Positions 17,519-27,079 are shown, counted from the stretch's first letter. The stretch is 64,000 nt of DNA from Yoonia vestfoldensis DSM 16212 (GCF_000382265.1 NZ_KB907974.1:186001-250000); one strand, 5' to 3'. The notes: generated from the letters alone by a model not told the origin. Program-made: numbers and translations.

Positions 17519-18457
17519 ATGACGCCGCGCAAGATCATCATCGACACAGACCCCGGACAGGACGACGCCGTTGCCATCCTGCTTGCCCTCGCCTCACCAG
17601 AGGTTGACGTGCTGGGACTCACCGCCGTGGCGGGCAACGTGCCCTTGCCACTGACCGAAAAGAACGCGCGGATCATCTGCGAATTGGCCGGGCGGCCTGA
17701 TATCAAGGTCTTTGCCGGCTGCGACGCCCCCTTGGCGCGCGCCCTCGTCACGGCCGAACATGTGCATGGCAAGACCGGTCTTGACGGGCCGCAGATGGCA
17801 GACCCGGTGATGCCCTTGCAGGACCAGCATGCCGTCGATTTCATCATCGACACGCTGCGCTCGGAGCCTGCAGGCAGCGTCACGCTGGTCCCTGTCGGCC
17901 CTTTGACCAATATTGCCACGGCATTTCAGCGCGCGCCCGACATCATCCCCCGCGTGCAGGAAATCGTGCTGATGGGCGGCGCCTATTTCGAGGTTGGCAA
18001 CATCACCCCCGCCGCCGAATTCAACATCTATGTCGATCCCGAAGCGGCCAAGATCGTTTTCGACGCAGGTGTGCCGCTGGTGGTCATGCCGCTCGATGTG
18101 ACCCACAAGGCGCTGACCACCAAGGCCCGCATCGACGCCTTCCGCGCCATGGGCACCAAGGTGGGCGATATGGTCGCGGCCTGGACGGATTTCTTTGAAC
18201 GTTTCGACATGGAAAAATACGGATCGGAAGGCGCGCCTTTGCACGACCCTTGCACCGTCGCCTATCTGATCGACCCGAGCCTCTTCACCGGCCGCCTGAT
18301 CAATGTCGAGATCGAGACAGAATCGGAGCTGACCCTTGGCATGACGGTCGCGGATTGGTGGGGCATCACCGACCGCCCCAAGAACGCGCTGTTCATCGGC
18401 GATATCGATGCCGAAGGGTTCTATGCGCTGCTCGCTGAAAGACTTGCCCGCCTATGA
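17519..18457 (+). CDS. Inosine-uridine-type nucleoside hydrolase
   Basis: 312-residue enzyme that splits the N-glycosidic bond of ribonucleosides for purine/pyrimidine salvage. The calcium-binding signature DTDPGQDDAVA is at residues 9-19, with the catalytic Asp within it; PVGPLTNIA, LMGGA and the C-terminal HDPCTVAYLID (His and Asp that contact ribose and metal) complete the active site. The start at 17519 is preceded by AAGG; 28 in-frame codons upstream look non-coding. It overlaps selO by 4 bases, so the two are translated together. Confidence 0.92.
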   Translation: MTPRKIIIDTDPGQDDAVAILLALASPEVDVLGLTAVAGNVPLPLTEKNARIICELAGRPDIKVFAGCDAPLARALVTAEHVHGKTGLDGPQMADPVMPLQDQHAVDFIIDTLRSEPAGSVTLVPVGPLTNIATAFQRAPDIIPRVQEIVLMGGAYFEVGNITPAAEFNIYVDPEAAKIVFDAGVPLVVMPLDVTHKALTTKARIDAFRAMGTKVGDMVAAWTDFFERFDMEKYGSEGAPLHDPCTVAYLIDPSLFTGRLINVEIETESELTLGMTVADWWGITDRPKNALFIGDIDAEGFYALLAERLARL

Positions 18458-19860
18458 AGATCGCCTTTGACAACAGCTATGCCGCCCTTCCCGCGCAGAT
18501 GTTCACGCCGCAGCTGCCGACGCCTGTGGCGGCGCCTGCCGTCTTTGCACGCAATGAGGCGCTGGCGGCGGTGCTGGGGATCGACCTGCATGCCCCCGAT
18601 GCAGCGCAGGTCTTTGCCGGCAACCATATCCCCGCAGGCGCAAGCCCGATTGCGACCGTCTATGCCGGGCATCAATTCGGCCATTGGAACCCGCAACTGG
18701 GCGATGGCCGCGCGATCCTGTTGGGCGAGGTTGTGGGCAGCGACGGCATCCGCCGCGATATCCAGCTCAAAGGCGCGGGGCCGACCCCCTATTCGCGGTC
18801 GGGCGATGGCCGTGCCTGGCTCGGCCCCGTGATGCGCGAATATCTGGTGTCAGAGGCGATGTTTGCCCTTGGCGTGCCGACCACCCGCGCGCTGGCGGCT
18901 GTGACCACGGGCGAGGATGTCTACCGCGAGACCCGCCTGCCGGGGGCTGTCATCACCCGTGTGGCGCAAAGCCATATCCGTGTCGGGACCTTCCAGTTTT
19001 TCGCCGCGCGCAAGGATCTCGACGCGCTGCGCGCCTTGACCGACCATGTGATCGCACGGCATTACCCGCAGGCGGATGGGCTTGCCGCCCTGCTTGATGC
19101 GGTCATCGCACGCTATGCGCATCTGATCGCGCGCTGGATGGGGCTCGGGTTCGTCCATGGCGTGATGAATACCGACAATGTCAGCATCGCGGGCGAGACG
19201 ATCGACTATGGACCCTGCGCCTTTGTCGATGATTTCGAACATGGCGCGGTGTTCAGTGCCATCGACCAGCAGGGGCGCTATGCCTATGGCAACCAGCCGC
19301 AGATCGGGGCTTGGAACATGGCGCAATTCGCCACGGCGCTGATCCCGCTGATGGGCGACCGTGACCAGGCGGTCAAGGATTTCACCGCCGCCGTGCATGG
19401 CTTTGCCCCGATCTATGCCCATGCGTGGCTCCAGGTCTTTGCCGCCAAGCTGGGGATCAGCGATCCCACGCCGGAGGATGCAGCCTTGGTCACGGACCTG
19501 CTGAACCTGATGGCCAAGGATGGCGCGGATTTCACCGCGACTTTTACCGCGCTGGCGACCGATCAGGCGCGCGACCAGTTTCTGGACCGTGACGCCTTCG
19601 ATATCTGGGCTGCACGGTGGAAACCGCGTCAGGCGGGCAATGCCGCCGCGATCATGGCGCAGGCGAACCCCCAGATCATCCCGCGCAATCACCAGGTCGA
19701 GGCCGCGATCCAGGCCGGTGTCGCAGGTGATTTCGCACCGTTTCAGGCGTTGCTGGCTGCCGTCACGCAGCCTTACGCGCCGCTGACCGAGGCGACAGCC
19801 CCCTACGCCCGCCCCCCTATGCAATCGGAGCGCGTGACCCGGACGTTTTGCGGGACCTGA
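18454..19860 (+). CDS. selO: SelO/YdiU-family protein AMPylator
   Basis: 468-residue pseudokinase-fold protein that transfers AMP to Ser, Thr or Tyr of target proteins and is linked to redox stress in E. coli. Family blocks are present in order: YAGHQFGHWNPQLGDGRA, LKGAGPTPYSRSGDGRAWLG, EYLVSEAM, then HGVMNTDNVSIAGETIDYGP with the metal-binding Asn and Asp. The usual C-terminal Cys is present (TFCGT). Start and iunH stop overlap as ATGA. Its 3' end overlaps the convergent EamA gene by 44 bases. Confidence 0.93.
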   Translation: MKIAFDNSYAALPAQMFTPQLPTPVAAPAVFARNEALAAVLGIDLHAPDAAQVFAGNHIPAGASPIATVYAGHQFGHWNPQLGDGRAILLGEVVGSDGIRRDIQLKGAGPTPYSRSGDGRAWLGPVMREYLVSEAMFALGVPTTRALAAVTTGEDVYRETRLPGAVITRVAQSHIRVGTFQFFAARKDLDALRALTDHVIARHYPQADGLAALLDAVIARYAHLIARWMGLGFVHGVMNTDNVSIAGETIDYGPCAFVDDFEHGAVFSAIDQQGRYAYGNQPQIGAWNMAQFATALIPLMGDRDQAVKDFTAAVHGFAPIYAHAWLQVFAAKLGISDPTPEDAALVTDLLNLMAKDGADFTATFTALATDQARDQFLDRDAFDIWAARWKPRQAGNAAAIMAQANPQIIPRNHQVEAAIQAGVAGDFAPFQALLAAVTQPYAPLTEATAPYARPPMQSERVTRTFCGT

Positions 19861-20734
19861 CGGGCCGGTTGATCAGGACGATCCCGATGGCCACCAGCAC
19901 CAGCGCGCCGATCAGGCTGATGCCGACCTTCTCGTCCAGCAGCAACCAGCCGAGGGCGACGCTGAGCACAGGCGACAGAAAGCTGAAAGAGGCGACGCTG
20001 GAAGCCGGATAGACCGACAATAGCCACAGCCAGAAGATAAAGCCCGCGCTGACCACGACAACGATCTGGAACGCCAGACCCGCCGCATGGATGGGGGCGA
20101 ATTCGCGCACCAGCGGACCGAAGAAGAGTGAAGCCAAAAGCAGGATCGGCGCGGAAATCGCGACCTGCCACATCAGTTGCAATTCGGGTTTGACCTGCCG
20201 CAGGGGCGAGGCCTTGGCGATCATCGCCGTGACCGCCCAGCCGATTGCCGCGCCCAGCGCCGCCAGATCGCCCCAGATACTGCCCGCCCTGTCATCCCGC
20301 GTCAGGATCGCCAGCGCCACGCCGCCAAGCGCCAGCGCCAGCCCCAGCGCCTTGCGCGGGGTGATCTTGTCATCGGGCAGCACCACATGCGCGATCAGCG
20401 CCAGCCAGACCGGCATGGAATAGAAAATGACGCTGGCGCGGCTGACGGCCGTCAGGTCAAGGGCCACGAACAGGCACAGAAATTCGAAGGCAAAAACCAC
20501 CCCGACTAGCATACCCCAGCCCGCGGTGCCGGGCAGGATGCGGAGCGGGATCTTGCGCCAGTAAAGCCAAAGCAGAATACAAAACACAGCGCCCGCAGAC
20601 CGCAAGCCTGCAAAAAACACAGGTTGCAGCCCGTCATTGGTGACCTTGATCACCACCTGATTGAAGGCCAGCAGCAGCGCAAAGCCGGTCAGGGCTGTGG
20701 CACCGAAAAGATCGACTTGGGATTTGCGTTCCAT
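19817..20734 (-). CDS. EamA/DMT-superfamily permease
   Basis: 305-residue inner-membrane protein with about ten helices formed by two EamA repeats, the pattern of drug/metabolite exporters such as RhaT/YdcZ relatives. Repeat 1 carries VSRASVIFYSMPVWLALIAH and repeat 2 VASFSFLSPVLSVALGWLLLDE, the typical helix-4/5 region. The ATG at 20734 (MERKSQ) leads straight into helix 1; the in-frame codon at 20764 is less likely. The substrate cannot be predicted. Its end overlaps the end of selO on the other strand. Confidence 0.87.
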   Translation of the reverse strand: MERKSQVDLFGATALTGFALLLAFNQVVIKVTNDGLQPVFFAGLRSAGAVFCILLWLYWRKIPLRILPGTAGWGMLVGVVFAFEFLCLFVALDLTAVSRASVIFYSMPVWLALIAHVVLPDDKITPRKALGLALALGGVALAILTRDDRAGSIWGDLAALGAAIGWAVTAMIAKASPLRQVKPELQLMWQVAISAPILLLASLFFGPLVREFAPIHAAGLAFQIVVVVSAGFIFWLWLLSVYPASSVASFSFLSPVLSVALGWLLLDEKVGISLIGALVLVAIGIVLINRPVRSRKTSGSRAPIA

Positions 20735-20811
20735 CGCCGCACCAGACTGCGGCGATGGTGGCAAGTCAAGGTCGGATCATGCCCCCATATCAGCGACGAG
20801 GGCCGATCGGA

Positions 20812-21357
20812 TCACTCGATGACGCGGACAGCGGCCATCATATCGGGCTGGCCGATGACGGCGCCATTGGCACCGGTCCCACGCTTGATCGCATCGACGA
20901 TGTCCATGCCTTCGGTGACTTCACCCACGACGGTGTATTGCCCGTTCAGGAAATAGCCTGGTTCGAACATGATGAAGAACTGGCTGTTGGCGGAATTGGG
21001 GTTTTGCGAACGGGCCATGCCCACCACGCCACGCTCGAACGGCAGGTCCGAAAACTCGGCGGGAATGTCGCCCAAGGACGACCCACCCGTGCCTGCGCGC
21101 GACAGGTCGCTGCCCATCACGCCGTTTTGCACACCGCCCGTCTGCGCCATGAAACCGTCGATCACGCGGTGGAACACCACGTTGTCATAAGCGCCCTCAG
21201 CCGCAATCGCGGTGATCTGGGCGACGTGCAAGGGTGCGACATCCTCGAACAGGTCGATGGTGATGGTGCCGTTGGCTTCGCCCGCGATGTCGATTTCCAG
21301 ACCGGCGCTATAGGCGGGGCTGGCCAGCAGGGCCAGTGCGATCAGGTGCTTATACAT
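20812..21357 (-). CDS. Periplasmic cyclophilin-type peptidyl-prolyl isomerase
   Basis: 181-residue cyclophilin with a short signal peptide ([19 protein letters not shown]), so it folds proteins in the periplasm. The catalytic core is present: [14 protein letters not shown] with the active Arg, [11 protein letters not shown] and a C-terminal NGQYTVVGEV. It overlaps the upstream cyclophilin gene by 8 bases and is clearly a paralogue of it; the two form a cytoplasmic/periplasmic pair made from one transcript. Confidence 0.93.
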   Translation of the reverse strand: MYKHLIALALLASPAYSAGLEIDIAGEANGTITIDLFEDVAPLHVAQITAIAAEGAYDNVVFHRVIDGFMAQTGGVQNGVMGSDLSRAGTGGSSLGDIPAEFSDLPFERGVVGMARSQNPNSANSQFFIMFEPGYFLNGQYTVVGEVTEGMDIVDAIKRGTGANGAVIGQPDMMAAVRVIE

Positions 21358-21856
21358 CGGCAGCCACCTTGACGCTGATCATGCGGTCGGGGTTCATCGG
21401 GGGTTCGCCACGCGTGATGGCATCGACATGGTCCATGCCGGAAATGACCTGACCGTAGACGGTGTACTGCCCGTTCAGGAAATCATTGTCCTTGAAGTTG
21501 ATGAAGAACTGGCTGTTGGCGCTGTCGGGGCTGGAAGACCGCGCTGCACCGATCGACCCACGCGCGTGCGGGATCTTGGAGAATTCGGCCTTGAGGTCGG
21601 GCATATCCGACCCGCCCGTGCCCGCGCGGCGGATGTTGAAATCCTTTTCCATGTTGCCGTTGGCCACGTCGCCCGTCTGCGCCATGAACCCGTCGATCAC
21701 GCGGTGAAAGCAGACGTTGTCATAGGCACCCGCGCGGGCCAGTTCCTTCATCCGCGCCACATGGCCGGGGGCCACATCGGGCAAAAGCTGGATAATGACG
21801 TCACCGCCCTTGAGGGTCATGATGATGGTGTTCTCGGGGTCTTTGATCTCGGCCAT
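21350..21856 (-). CDS. Cytoplasmic cyclophilin-type peptidyl-prolyl isomerase
   Basis: 168-residue cyclophilin without a signal peptide. It has [25 protein letters not shown] and [18 protein letters not shown], the PpiB-type catalytic core. The ATG at 21856 has AAGGAG upstream; the 48 codons before it in frame are unlikely to be used. It is first in a two-gene unit with the secreted paralogue, and divergent from pgk. Confidence 0.93.
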   Translation of the reverse strand: MAEIKDPENTIIMTLKGGDVIIQLLPDVAPGHVARMKELARAGAYDNVCFHRVIDGFMAQTGDVANGNMEKDFNIRRAGTGGSDMPDLKAEFSKIPHARGSIGAARSSSPDSANSQFFINFKDNDFLNGQYTVYGQVISGMDHVDAITRGEPPMNPDRMISVKVAADV

Positions 21857-21984
21857 TGGGAGCTCCTTGGATGATGATTGGGCTTGGACATATGGCGGAT
21901 GCGCGCAAAAGCCAAGGCGGCGCTGTTGACGCGGGCACATCATTGCCGCAACAAAGCGCCAAGCAACCCCGAAGGATGGATCAC

Positions 21985-23160
21985 ATGGGCTGGAAAACAC
22001 TCGACGACATGGATTTCGCAGGCAAACGCGCGCTGGTGCGCGTCGATATCAACGTGCCGGTGGATAATGGTGTCGTGACCGATACCAGCCGGATCGAACG
22101 GATCATCCCGACGGTCGATGATATCCATGCCAAAGGCGGCAAGGTCATCCTGCTCGCGCATTTCGACCGGCCCAAGGGCAAGGTCGTGCCGGAAATGTCG
22201 CTGGAACATATCGCAGGCACGGTGGCCGATGTGCTGGGGCTGACGGTGACTTTCGTCAGTTCCAACTATGCCGAGGCCGTGGACGAGATGGAGGATGAAG
22301 AGGTCCTGCTTCTGGAAAACCTGCGCTTTCATCCCGGCGAGGAAAGCAATGACGCGGCCTTTGCCGCCCGATTGGCCAGCCTTGGCGATATCTATGTCAA
22401 CGACGCCTTTTCTGCCGCGCACCGGGCCCATGCCAGCACCGAGGCTATCGCCCATCTGCTGCCCGCCTGCGCGGGGCGGTTGATGGAGGAAGAACTGGGC
22501 GCGCTGGATGCCGCGCTTGGCAACCCTGCGCGCCCTGTCGTGGCTGTGGTCGGTGGTGCGAAAGTGTCCACCAAGCTGGACCTTCTGGGCAACCTTGTCG
22601 GCAAGGTCGATCATCTCGTGATCGGCGGCGGCATGGCGAATACCTTTCTGGCCGCCCAAGGGTTCAACGTCGGCAAGTCGCTGTGCGAACATGATCTGGC
22701 CGAGACGGCCCGCGATATTCTGGCCAAGGCCGAGGCCGCAGGCTGCGAGATCATCCTGCCGCGCGATATCGTTGTGGCGCGCGAATTCAAGGCGGGTGCG
22801 GCCAGTGAAACCCTCGCCCCCGACGCCTGCCCTGATGATGCCATGATCCTCGATGCAGGTCCCGCGACCGTCGCCTATATCGCCGAGGTGCTGGAGCGCG
22901 CCAAGACGCTCGTTTGGAACGGCCCGCTCGGGGCCTTCGAGATCGCCCCTTTTGATGCTGCCACCAACGCTGCCGCCGCCAAGGCCGCCGCCCTGTCCAA
23001 AGCGGGCAAGCTGATTTCCGTGGCGGGTGGCGGTGATACCATTTCGGCGCTCAATCAGGCGGGCGTAGCGGATGATTTCACCTATATCTCGGGCGCGGGG
23101 GGGGCGTTTCTGGAATGGATGGAAGGCAAGACCCTGCCGGGGGTCGCGGCGCTGGGGTAG
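21985..23160 (+). CDS. pgk: Phosphoglycerate kinase
   Basis: 391-residue glycolytic/gluconeogenic kinase that interconverts 1,3-bisphosphoglycerate and 3-phosphoglycerate. Signatures: [11 protein letters not shown] near residue 17, [10 protein letters not shown] with substrate-binding Arg, [27 protein letters not shown] and the C-terminal [12 protein letters not shown] loop for nucleotide. The start [10 protein letters not shown] (21985) matches the family and is well spaced from AAGGA; a second ATG lies three codons earlier. It is followed by an unrelated small gene and, 2.4 kb on, by an aldolase gene. Confidence 0.96.
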   Translation: MGWKTLDDMDFAGKRALVRVDINVPVDNGVVTDTSRIERIIPTVDDIHAKGGKVILLAHFDRPKGKVVPEMSLEHIAGTVADVLGLTVTFVSSNYAEAVDEMEDEEVLLLENLRFHPGEESNDAAFAARLASLGDIYVNDAFSAAHRAHASTEAIAHLLPACAGRLMEEELGALDAALGNPARPVVAVVGGAKVSTKLDLLGNLVGKVDHLVIGGGMANTFLAAQGFNVGKSLCEHDLAETARDILAKAEAAGCEIILPRDIVVAREFKAGAASETLAPDACPDDAMILDAGPATVAYIAEVLERAKTLVWNGPLGAFEIAPFDAATNAAAAKAAALSKAGKLISVAGGGDTISALNQAGVADDFTYISGAGGAFLEWMEGKTLPGVAALG

Positions 23161-23179
23161 GTCACAACAAGGACGCCGC

Positions 23180-23797
23180 ATGCAACCCGACCGCAGATTC
23201 GAGACCGCCCTACGGGCATCGCTGCCCGACGGGTTCGCCCTCGACGGCGCGATCTGGGACCTGATCGGCTGGCTTGCCGACCAGAACCAGACCTTTCGCT
23301 ATAGACGCATCGACGCGCTGTTCATGCCGACAATGCCTGTCGCCAGCATGGACGACCTGTGGTCGCATCTGGCCTTTGCGATCGAACCCGATCTGGTGCG
23401 CCACTGGTTCGGGGCCGATGGGCTGGAACGAACGATTCTGCCTTTGGTGCGCTGCGGCGGCGACGGCAGTTATCTGGCCGTCTGGAAAAACGGCGGGCGG
23501 GACACTTACGTTTTCCTGGGTTCCGAAGGCGAGACGTTCACGATCACCCGTAATGTCAAAGACTTTATCATGCTGATCACCATGGGTTATTTCAGCATCG
23601 AAGACCGACACACGCTGACCCTGACGCCGCTGGCCAGTTTCGCGGAAGCACACGCAGAGGCTTGGCCCGACCCCATCGAAGTGAAGCAGCATGTCGCGGC
23701 GACATTGGGGCTCAGCTATCCTGCAACGGGTGACGCGCTTGTTCTGCGGCAGACGCCTGATCCGTTCCGCGCATTCGTGAGGGCGGTTCTGACCTAG
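23180..23797 (+). CDS. Conserved hypothetical protein, possible SUKH-like fold
   Basis: 205-residue soluble protein, AAGGA 6 bases before the start, 19 bases after pgk. No helix long enough for a membrane. The middle (GDGSYLAVWKNGGRDTYVFL, then VKDFIMLITMGY) has the look of an SMI1/KNR4 (SUKH) domain, where a Gly-Asp-Gly turn leads into paired strands and a hydrophobic helix; this is a guess from pattern alone. SUKH proteins are often toxin immunity proteins, but no toxin is next to it. Function unknown. Confidence 0.6.
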   Translation: MQPDRRFETALRASLPDGFALDGAIWDLIGWLADQNQTFRYRRIDALFMPTMPVASMDDLWSHLAFAIEPDLVRHWFGADGLERTILPLVRCGGDGSYLAVWKNGGRDTYVFLGSEGETFTITRNVKDFIMLITMGYFSIEDRHTLTLTPLASFAEAHAEAWPDPIEVKQHVAATLGLSYPATGDALVLRQTPDPFRAFVRAVLT

Positions 23798-23902
23798 AAC
23801 GCTGCGTAACAGGCGGCAGGGTGATCCCTGCCCTGCGCAGATTTTCCATTTGCTTTTTGAACATTGTTCATAAATAGTCTCACCATCATCAAGGAGAGAG
23901 CC

Positions 23903-25498
23903 ATGAACACCCTCACCCGCCTGCCCGCCACCGCCCTTGCCGTGCTGCTGCCCCTGTCGGTCAGCGCGCAGGACCCCCAAGCCACGCTGGGCGAATTCTT
24001 CAGCCCTGACCGGATTGCCACGGCGCTGGCCAATACCGGCATTTCCGCGCTGCGCACGCGGATGGAACTGCGCTATGACCATCTGTCCGCCGACCCGATG
24101 CGCGGCACAGTCGCGATGTCGGGGATCGTGGCGCGCCCTGTGCTGCCCTATGATCAGGCCGGCCAGTGCGAGATCCGCGTCGACCGCGCGACCCTGTCCA
24201 CCGATGTCATCGCCCCGTTCCAGACCAGCGCCACGCTGAACCTGAACCTGATCGGCGCGCGCGCCAGCCTTGCCTGTTTCGAACGCGATATCGCGGTTGC
24301 ATTGCGTACGGCGGGTTACCGCGATGTGCCGCTCGACCAGTTCAAGGTCAGCGCGACCTATGCCTATACCACCGGCGAAACCGCGCTGGACACGACAGTT
24401 GCGATCAACGGCTTCGGCATTCTCGATGTCTCGGCCAGCGGGACCATCCTGCCGCGCATCGGTGAATTCGGCTCTCCCGGCGACCCTGCGATCCGGCTGT
24501 CGCGGGCGGTGGCCACGCTGAAGGATACGGGCGGCTGGGCCGCCGTGTCGCAAGTGCTGCCACCCAACCTGCGCGATCCGCTGGCCATCCGCGAACTGAG
24601 CACCGAGGCGCTGACGCAATTCGTGACCGAAGGCGGCTTTCGCCCCCTTGGCGCGGTCGAGCGGAATTTCATCGACGACCTGATGGCCGAAGTCGAAACA
24701 TTCGTCGCTGATCCCGGTGAAATCACCATCGAGGCGGACCTGCCTGCCGGTGGTGTTGTGGTCGAGCCGCAGATGTATGCCAGCCTGCCCTCGCTGATCG
24801 TGGCGATGGGCTTGCAGGCGCGCAGCACGCCGCTGGCGCGGACACGTATCCTGACGCTGGAGGAACTGGCCGCAGTCGAACGGCTGGAGGATCTGGCACC
24901 CGAAGACCGGTTGCGCATCGCGACAGCGCTTTTGAATGGCGATGGCGTGCCGCGCAGCACGGTGCTGGTGCCCGGACTGCTGGCACCCTTGCTGGACGAT
25001 CCAGAGGTCGCAGGCGAGGTCGCCCTGTTGTTGTCCAAGGCAACAGAGGCGCGCGACATTGCCACCGCCTATGATTATGCGCTGATCGCCGGGGAACGCG
25101 GCACGCCGGGTGCCGTGGGCCAGCTTGACCGGCTGGAGGCGCAGATGACATCGCAGGCAGTGTTGACCGCACAGGCGGTCCATCTGGAACCAGCCCCTGC
25201 CCCGGTCAGTGCGATCAGCAGCGATGACCCGCGCGATCTGCGCGCGCTGGCGCTGGCGCATCACGCAGGCCAGGGCGCGGCGCGGTCCTATGCGCGGGCC
25301 TATTACTATGCCGTGCTGGCAGAGGCTGCGGGCGATATCGCAGCGGGTTCGCTGCGCGCCGATATCGAAGGGCGGTTCGCCGCCCGCGGGCCGGATGTCG
25401 CCGCCGCCTGGCAGCAGACCGCCACCCGGATGGAAGAGCTTGCCATCGGTGACTGGTTCGACGCCGACCTACCGCAGCGCTATCTGACGCAACGCTAA
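23903..25498 (+). CDS. Large exported protein of unknown function with Sel1-like C-terminus
   Basis: 531-residue protein with a signal peptide (about residues 1-22, ending SVSAQD). The first 300 residues are acidic and beta-rich, with no family I recognise; the C-terminal third (from DLRALALAHHAGQGAARSYA and YYYAVLAEAAGD) looks like one or two Sel1-type TPR helices. AAGGAGAGA precedes the ATG at 23903. An AT-rich promoter-like stretch at about 23845-23890 lies upstream, and an 11-bp hairpin follows. Likely periplasmic; partner unknown. Confidence 0.65.
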   Translation: MNTLTRLPATALAVLLPLSVSAQDPQATLGEFFSPDRIATALANTGISALRTRMELRYDHLSADPMRGTVAMSGIVARPVLPYDQAGQCEIRVDRATLSTDVIAPFQTSATLNLNLIGARASLACFERDIAVALRTAGYRDVPLDQFKVSATYAYTTGETALDTTVAINGFGILDVSASGTILPRIGEFGSPGDPAIRLSRAVATLKDTGGWAAVSQVLPPNLRDPLAIRELSTEALTQFVTEGGFRPLGAVERNFIDDLMAEVETFVADPGEITIEADLPAGGVVVEPQMYASLPSLIVAMGLQARSTPLARTRILTLEELAAVERLEDLAPEDRLRIATALLNGDGVPRSTVLVPGLLAPLLDDPEVAGEVALLLSKATEARDIATAYDYALIAGERGTPGAVGQLDRLEAQMTSQAVLTAQAVHLEPAPAPVSAISSDDPRDLRALALAHHAGQGAARSYARAYYYAVLAEAAGDIAAGSLRADIEGRFAARGPDVAAAWQQTATRMEELAIGDWFDADLPQRYLTQR

Positions 25499-25521
25499 GA
25501 CCACCGTTTGCGATAACATGC

Positions 25522-25555
25522 CGCCCGGTTGCGCTAACACATTTGCAACCGGGCG
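25522..25555 (+). terminator. Hairpin after the exported Sel1-like protein gene
   Basis: CGCCCGGTTGC and GCAACCGGGCG form an 11-bp stem with a 12-base loop. No T-run follows, so it may be a stabilising hairpin or a Rho-assisted stop. Confidence 0.55.
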
Positions 25556-25604
25556 CCGACGCCCCTAACCCTGCGCACGAACACCGCTTGCACAGGGGCC
25601 CGTC

Positions 25605-26534
25605 ATGAAAACCACCCGCACCGTCCAGAAAATCCTTGGCCATTACGAAGGCGAAACGCCCGGCGTCAAGGCGAACCTGGCCCGCATGTTGATGACCGGC
25701 AAGCTGGGCGGCACCGGCAAGATGATCATCCTGCCCGTCGATCAGGGGTTCGAACACGGGCCTGCGCGGTCCTTTGCCGCAAACCCTGCCGCCTATGACC
25801 CGCATTACCATTACCAACTGGCCATCGACGCGGGGTTGAACGCCTATGCCGCCCCGCTTGGCATGATCGAGGCGGGTGCCGATACATTTGCGGGGCAAAT
25901 CCCCACGATCCTGAAAGTGAACTCTGCCAATTCGCTGATCCCCGATGTCGCGGCCAAAACGCAGGCGATCACGGCAAGCGTGGATGACGCGCTGCGGCTG
26001 GGCTGTTCAGCGATCGGGTTCACGATCTATCCGGGATCATCGGCCGCGCTGAACATGTTCAGCGATATCGCCGAAATGCGGCGCGAGGCTGCGGCCAAGG
26101 GGATCGCCACGGTGATCTGGTCCTATCCACGCGGTGAGGCGCTCGACAAGAACGGCGAAACCGCCATCGACATCGCGGCCTATGCCGCCCAGATCGCGGC
26201 CTTGCTGGGGGCGCATATCATCAAGATCAAGCTGTCCACCGACCATTTGTCCCTGCCCGAGGCCAAGAAGGTCTATCAGGACAAAGGCATCGACATCGCC
26301 ACGCAGGCCGCGCGCGTGCGCCATTGCATGCAGGCCGCGTTCAACGGGCGCCGGATCACGGTGTTTTCGGGTGGCGCCGCCAAGGGGGCCGATGCCGTCT
26401 ATGACGATGCGCGCGCGATCCGTGACGGCGGTGGCAACGGGTCGATCATCGGGCGCAATTCCTTCCAGCGCGACCGCGCGGATGCGCTTGCCATGCTGGG
26501 CAAGCTGGTCGAAATCTATCGCGGACGTGACTAA
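25605..26534 (+). CDS. Class I (DhnA-type) fructose-bisphosphate aldolase
   Basis: 309-residue aldolase of the archaeal/DhnA class I family, which forms a Schiff base with fructose 1,6-bisphosphate. Supporting blocks: MIILPVDQGFEHGP near residue 40, SAIGFTIYPGSS, the Schiff-base Lys region HIIKIKLSTDHLS near 205 and GGAAKGADAV for phosphate. The length matches FbaB. It lies upstream of ftsB and the PDH genes and downstream of pgk, so the neighbourhood is central carbon metabolism. The start has a run AGGGGCCCGTC before ATG. Confidence 0.92.
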   Translation: MKTTRTVQKILGHYEGETPGVKANLARMLMTGKLGGTGKMIILPVDQGFEHGPARSFAANPAAYDPHYHYQLAIDAGLNAYAAPLGMIEAGADTFAGQIPTILKVNSANSLIPDVAAKTQAITASVDDALRLGCSAIGFTIYPGSSAALNMFSDIAEMRREAAAKGIATVIWSYPRGEALDKNGETAIDIAAYAAQIAALLGAHIIKIKLSTDHLSLPEAKKVYQDKGIDIATQAARVRHCMQAAFNGRRITVFSGGAAKGADAVYDDARAIRDGGGNGSIIGRNSFQRDRADALAMLGKLVEIYRGRD

Positions 26535-26537
26535 AAA

Positions 26538-26567
26538 ATTCGCATTTTAGGGATTCCCTTTGCGAAT
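26538..26567. promoter_or_regulatory. Nested inverted repeat between aldolase and ftsB genes
   Basis: ATTCGCA (26538-26544) and TGCGAAT (26561-26567) flank an inner AGGG/CCCT pair. It may be a weak terminator for the aldolase transcript or an operator for ftsB; no T-run is present. Confidence 0.4.
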
Positions 26568-26623
26568 CGGATATGCGAGTCTGCATGCAGTCGTCCGTCA
26601 GAGACGACAGCAGAGGACAGCAG

Positions 26624-26923
26624 ATGTTGAAACGCAGCAGGCCGGCGATCGGGGCGACGTTGTACTTTCTAGGGATGATCGTCCTGGGATTGTATTTCAC
26701 CTTTGCCGCCGTCCAGGGCCACAACGGTCTGTTCAAACGCGTCGAGGTCCGCGCCGAAGCCGCCGCGCTGCGCATCGAACTGGCCGCCTTGCAGGCCGAG
26801 GTCGCCCGGATGGAAAACCTGACTACGCGGCTTTCGGATAATTTTCTCGATCTTGACCTGCTCGACGAACAGGCCCGCGATGTGCTGGGCCTGATCCGAG
26901 CCGACGAGATCGTGATCCGCTGA
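26624..26923 (+). CDS. ftsB: FtsB/DivIC-type cell-division protein
   Basis: 99-residue bitopic inner-membrane protein: a single helix at about residues 9-30 (TLYFLGMIVLGLYFTFAAVQG) (quoted 21 positions fewer: core LGMIVLGLYFTFAAV), then a periplasmic coiled coil (VRAEAAALRIELAALQAEVA) and the conserved tail LDLLDEQARDVLGL. This is the septum-formation-initiator pattern that links FtsL and FtsQ in the divisome. GAGG precedes the ATG at 26624. The order aldolase-ftsB-pdhA is common in Rhodobacterales (from memory). Confidence 0.88.
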   Translation: MLKRSRPAIGATLYFLGMIVLGLYFTFAAVQGHNGLFKRVEVRAEAAALRIELAALQAEVARMENLTTRLSDNFLDLDLLDEQARDVLGLIRADEIVIR

Positions 26924-26928
26924 TCCCA

Positions 26929-26961
26929 TCTTCAGAGCCAAAATATCCTCGCCGAAGGCCC
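26929..26961. repeat. Degenerate piece of a roseobacter-type intergenic repeat
   Basis: CATCTTCAGAGCCAAAATAT followed by CCTCGCCGAAGGC resembles half of the dispersed TTCTT...AATAC/TCC repeat seen at 17025 and 44204, without the second arm. Weak. Confidence 0.35.
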
Positions 26962-27059
26962 GGCGCAGCCGGTCAGCCAGCCTTGCAACCAGCGCAGACC
27001 AGCCACTCTGCCGCTGCGTCATATTCACGGTGGCAATCCCGTTCCAGATGCACTAAAAG

Positions 27060-27079
27060 ATAGTTTAATACTAAACTAT
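27060..27079. promoter_or_regulatory. AT-rich palindrome upstream of pdhA
   Basis: ATAGTTTA and TAAACTAT are perfect inverted arms around ATAC, 25 bases before the pdhA start, in otherwise GC-rich DNA. The size and symmetry suit a winged-helix (MarR or GntR-like) dimer. No such regulator gene is adjacent. Confidence 0.6.
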
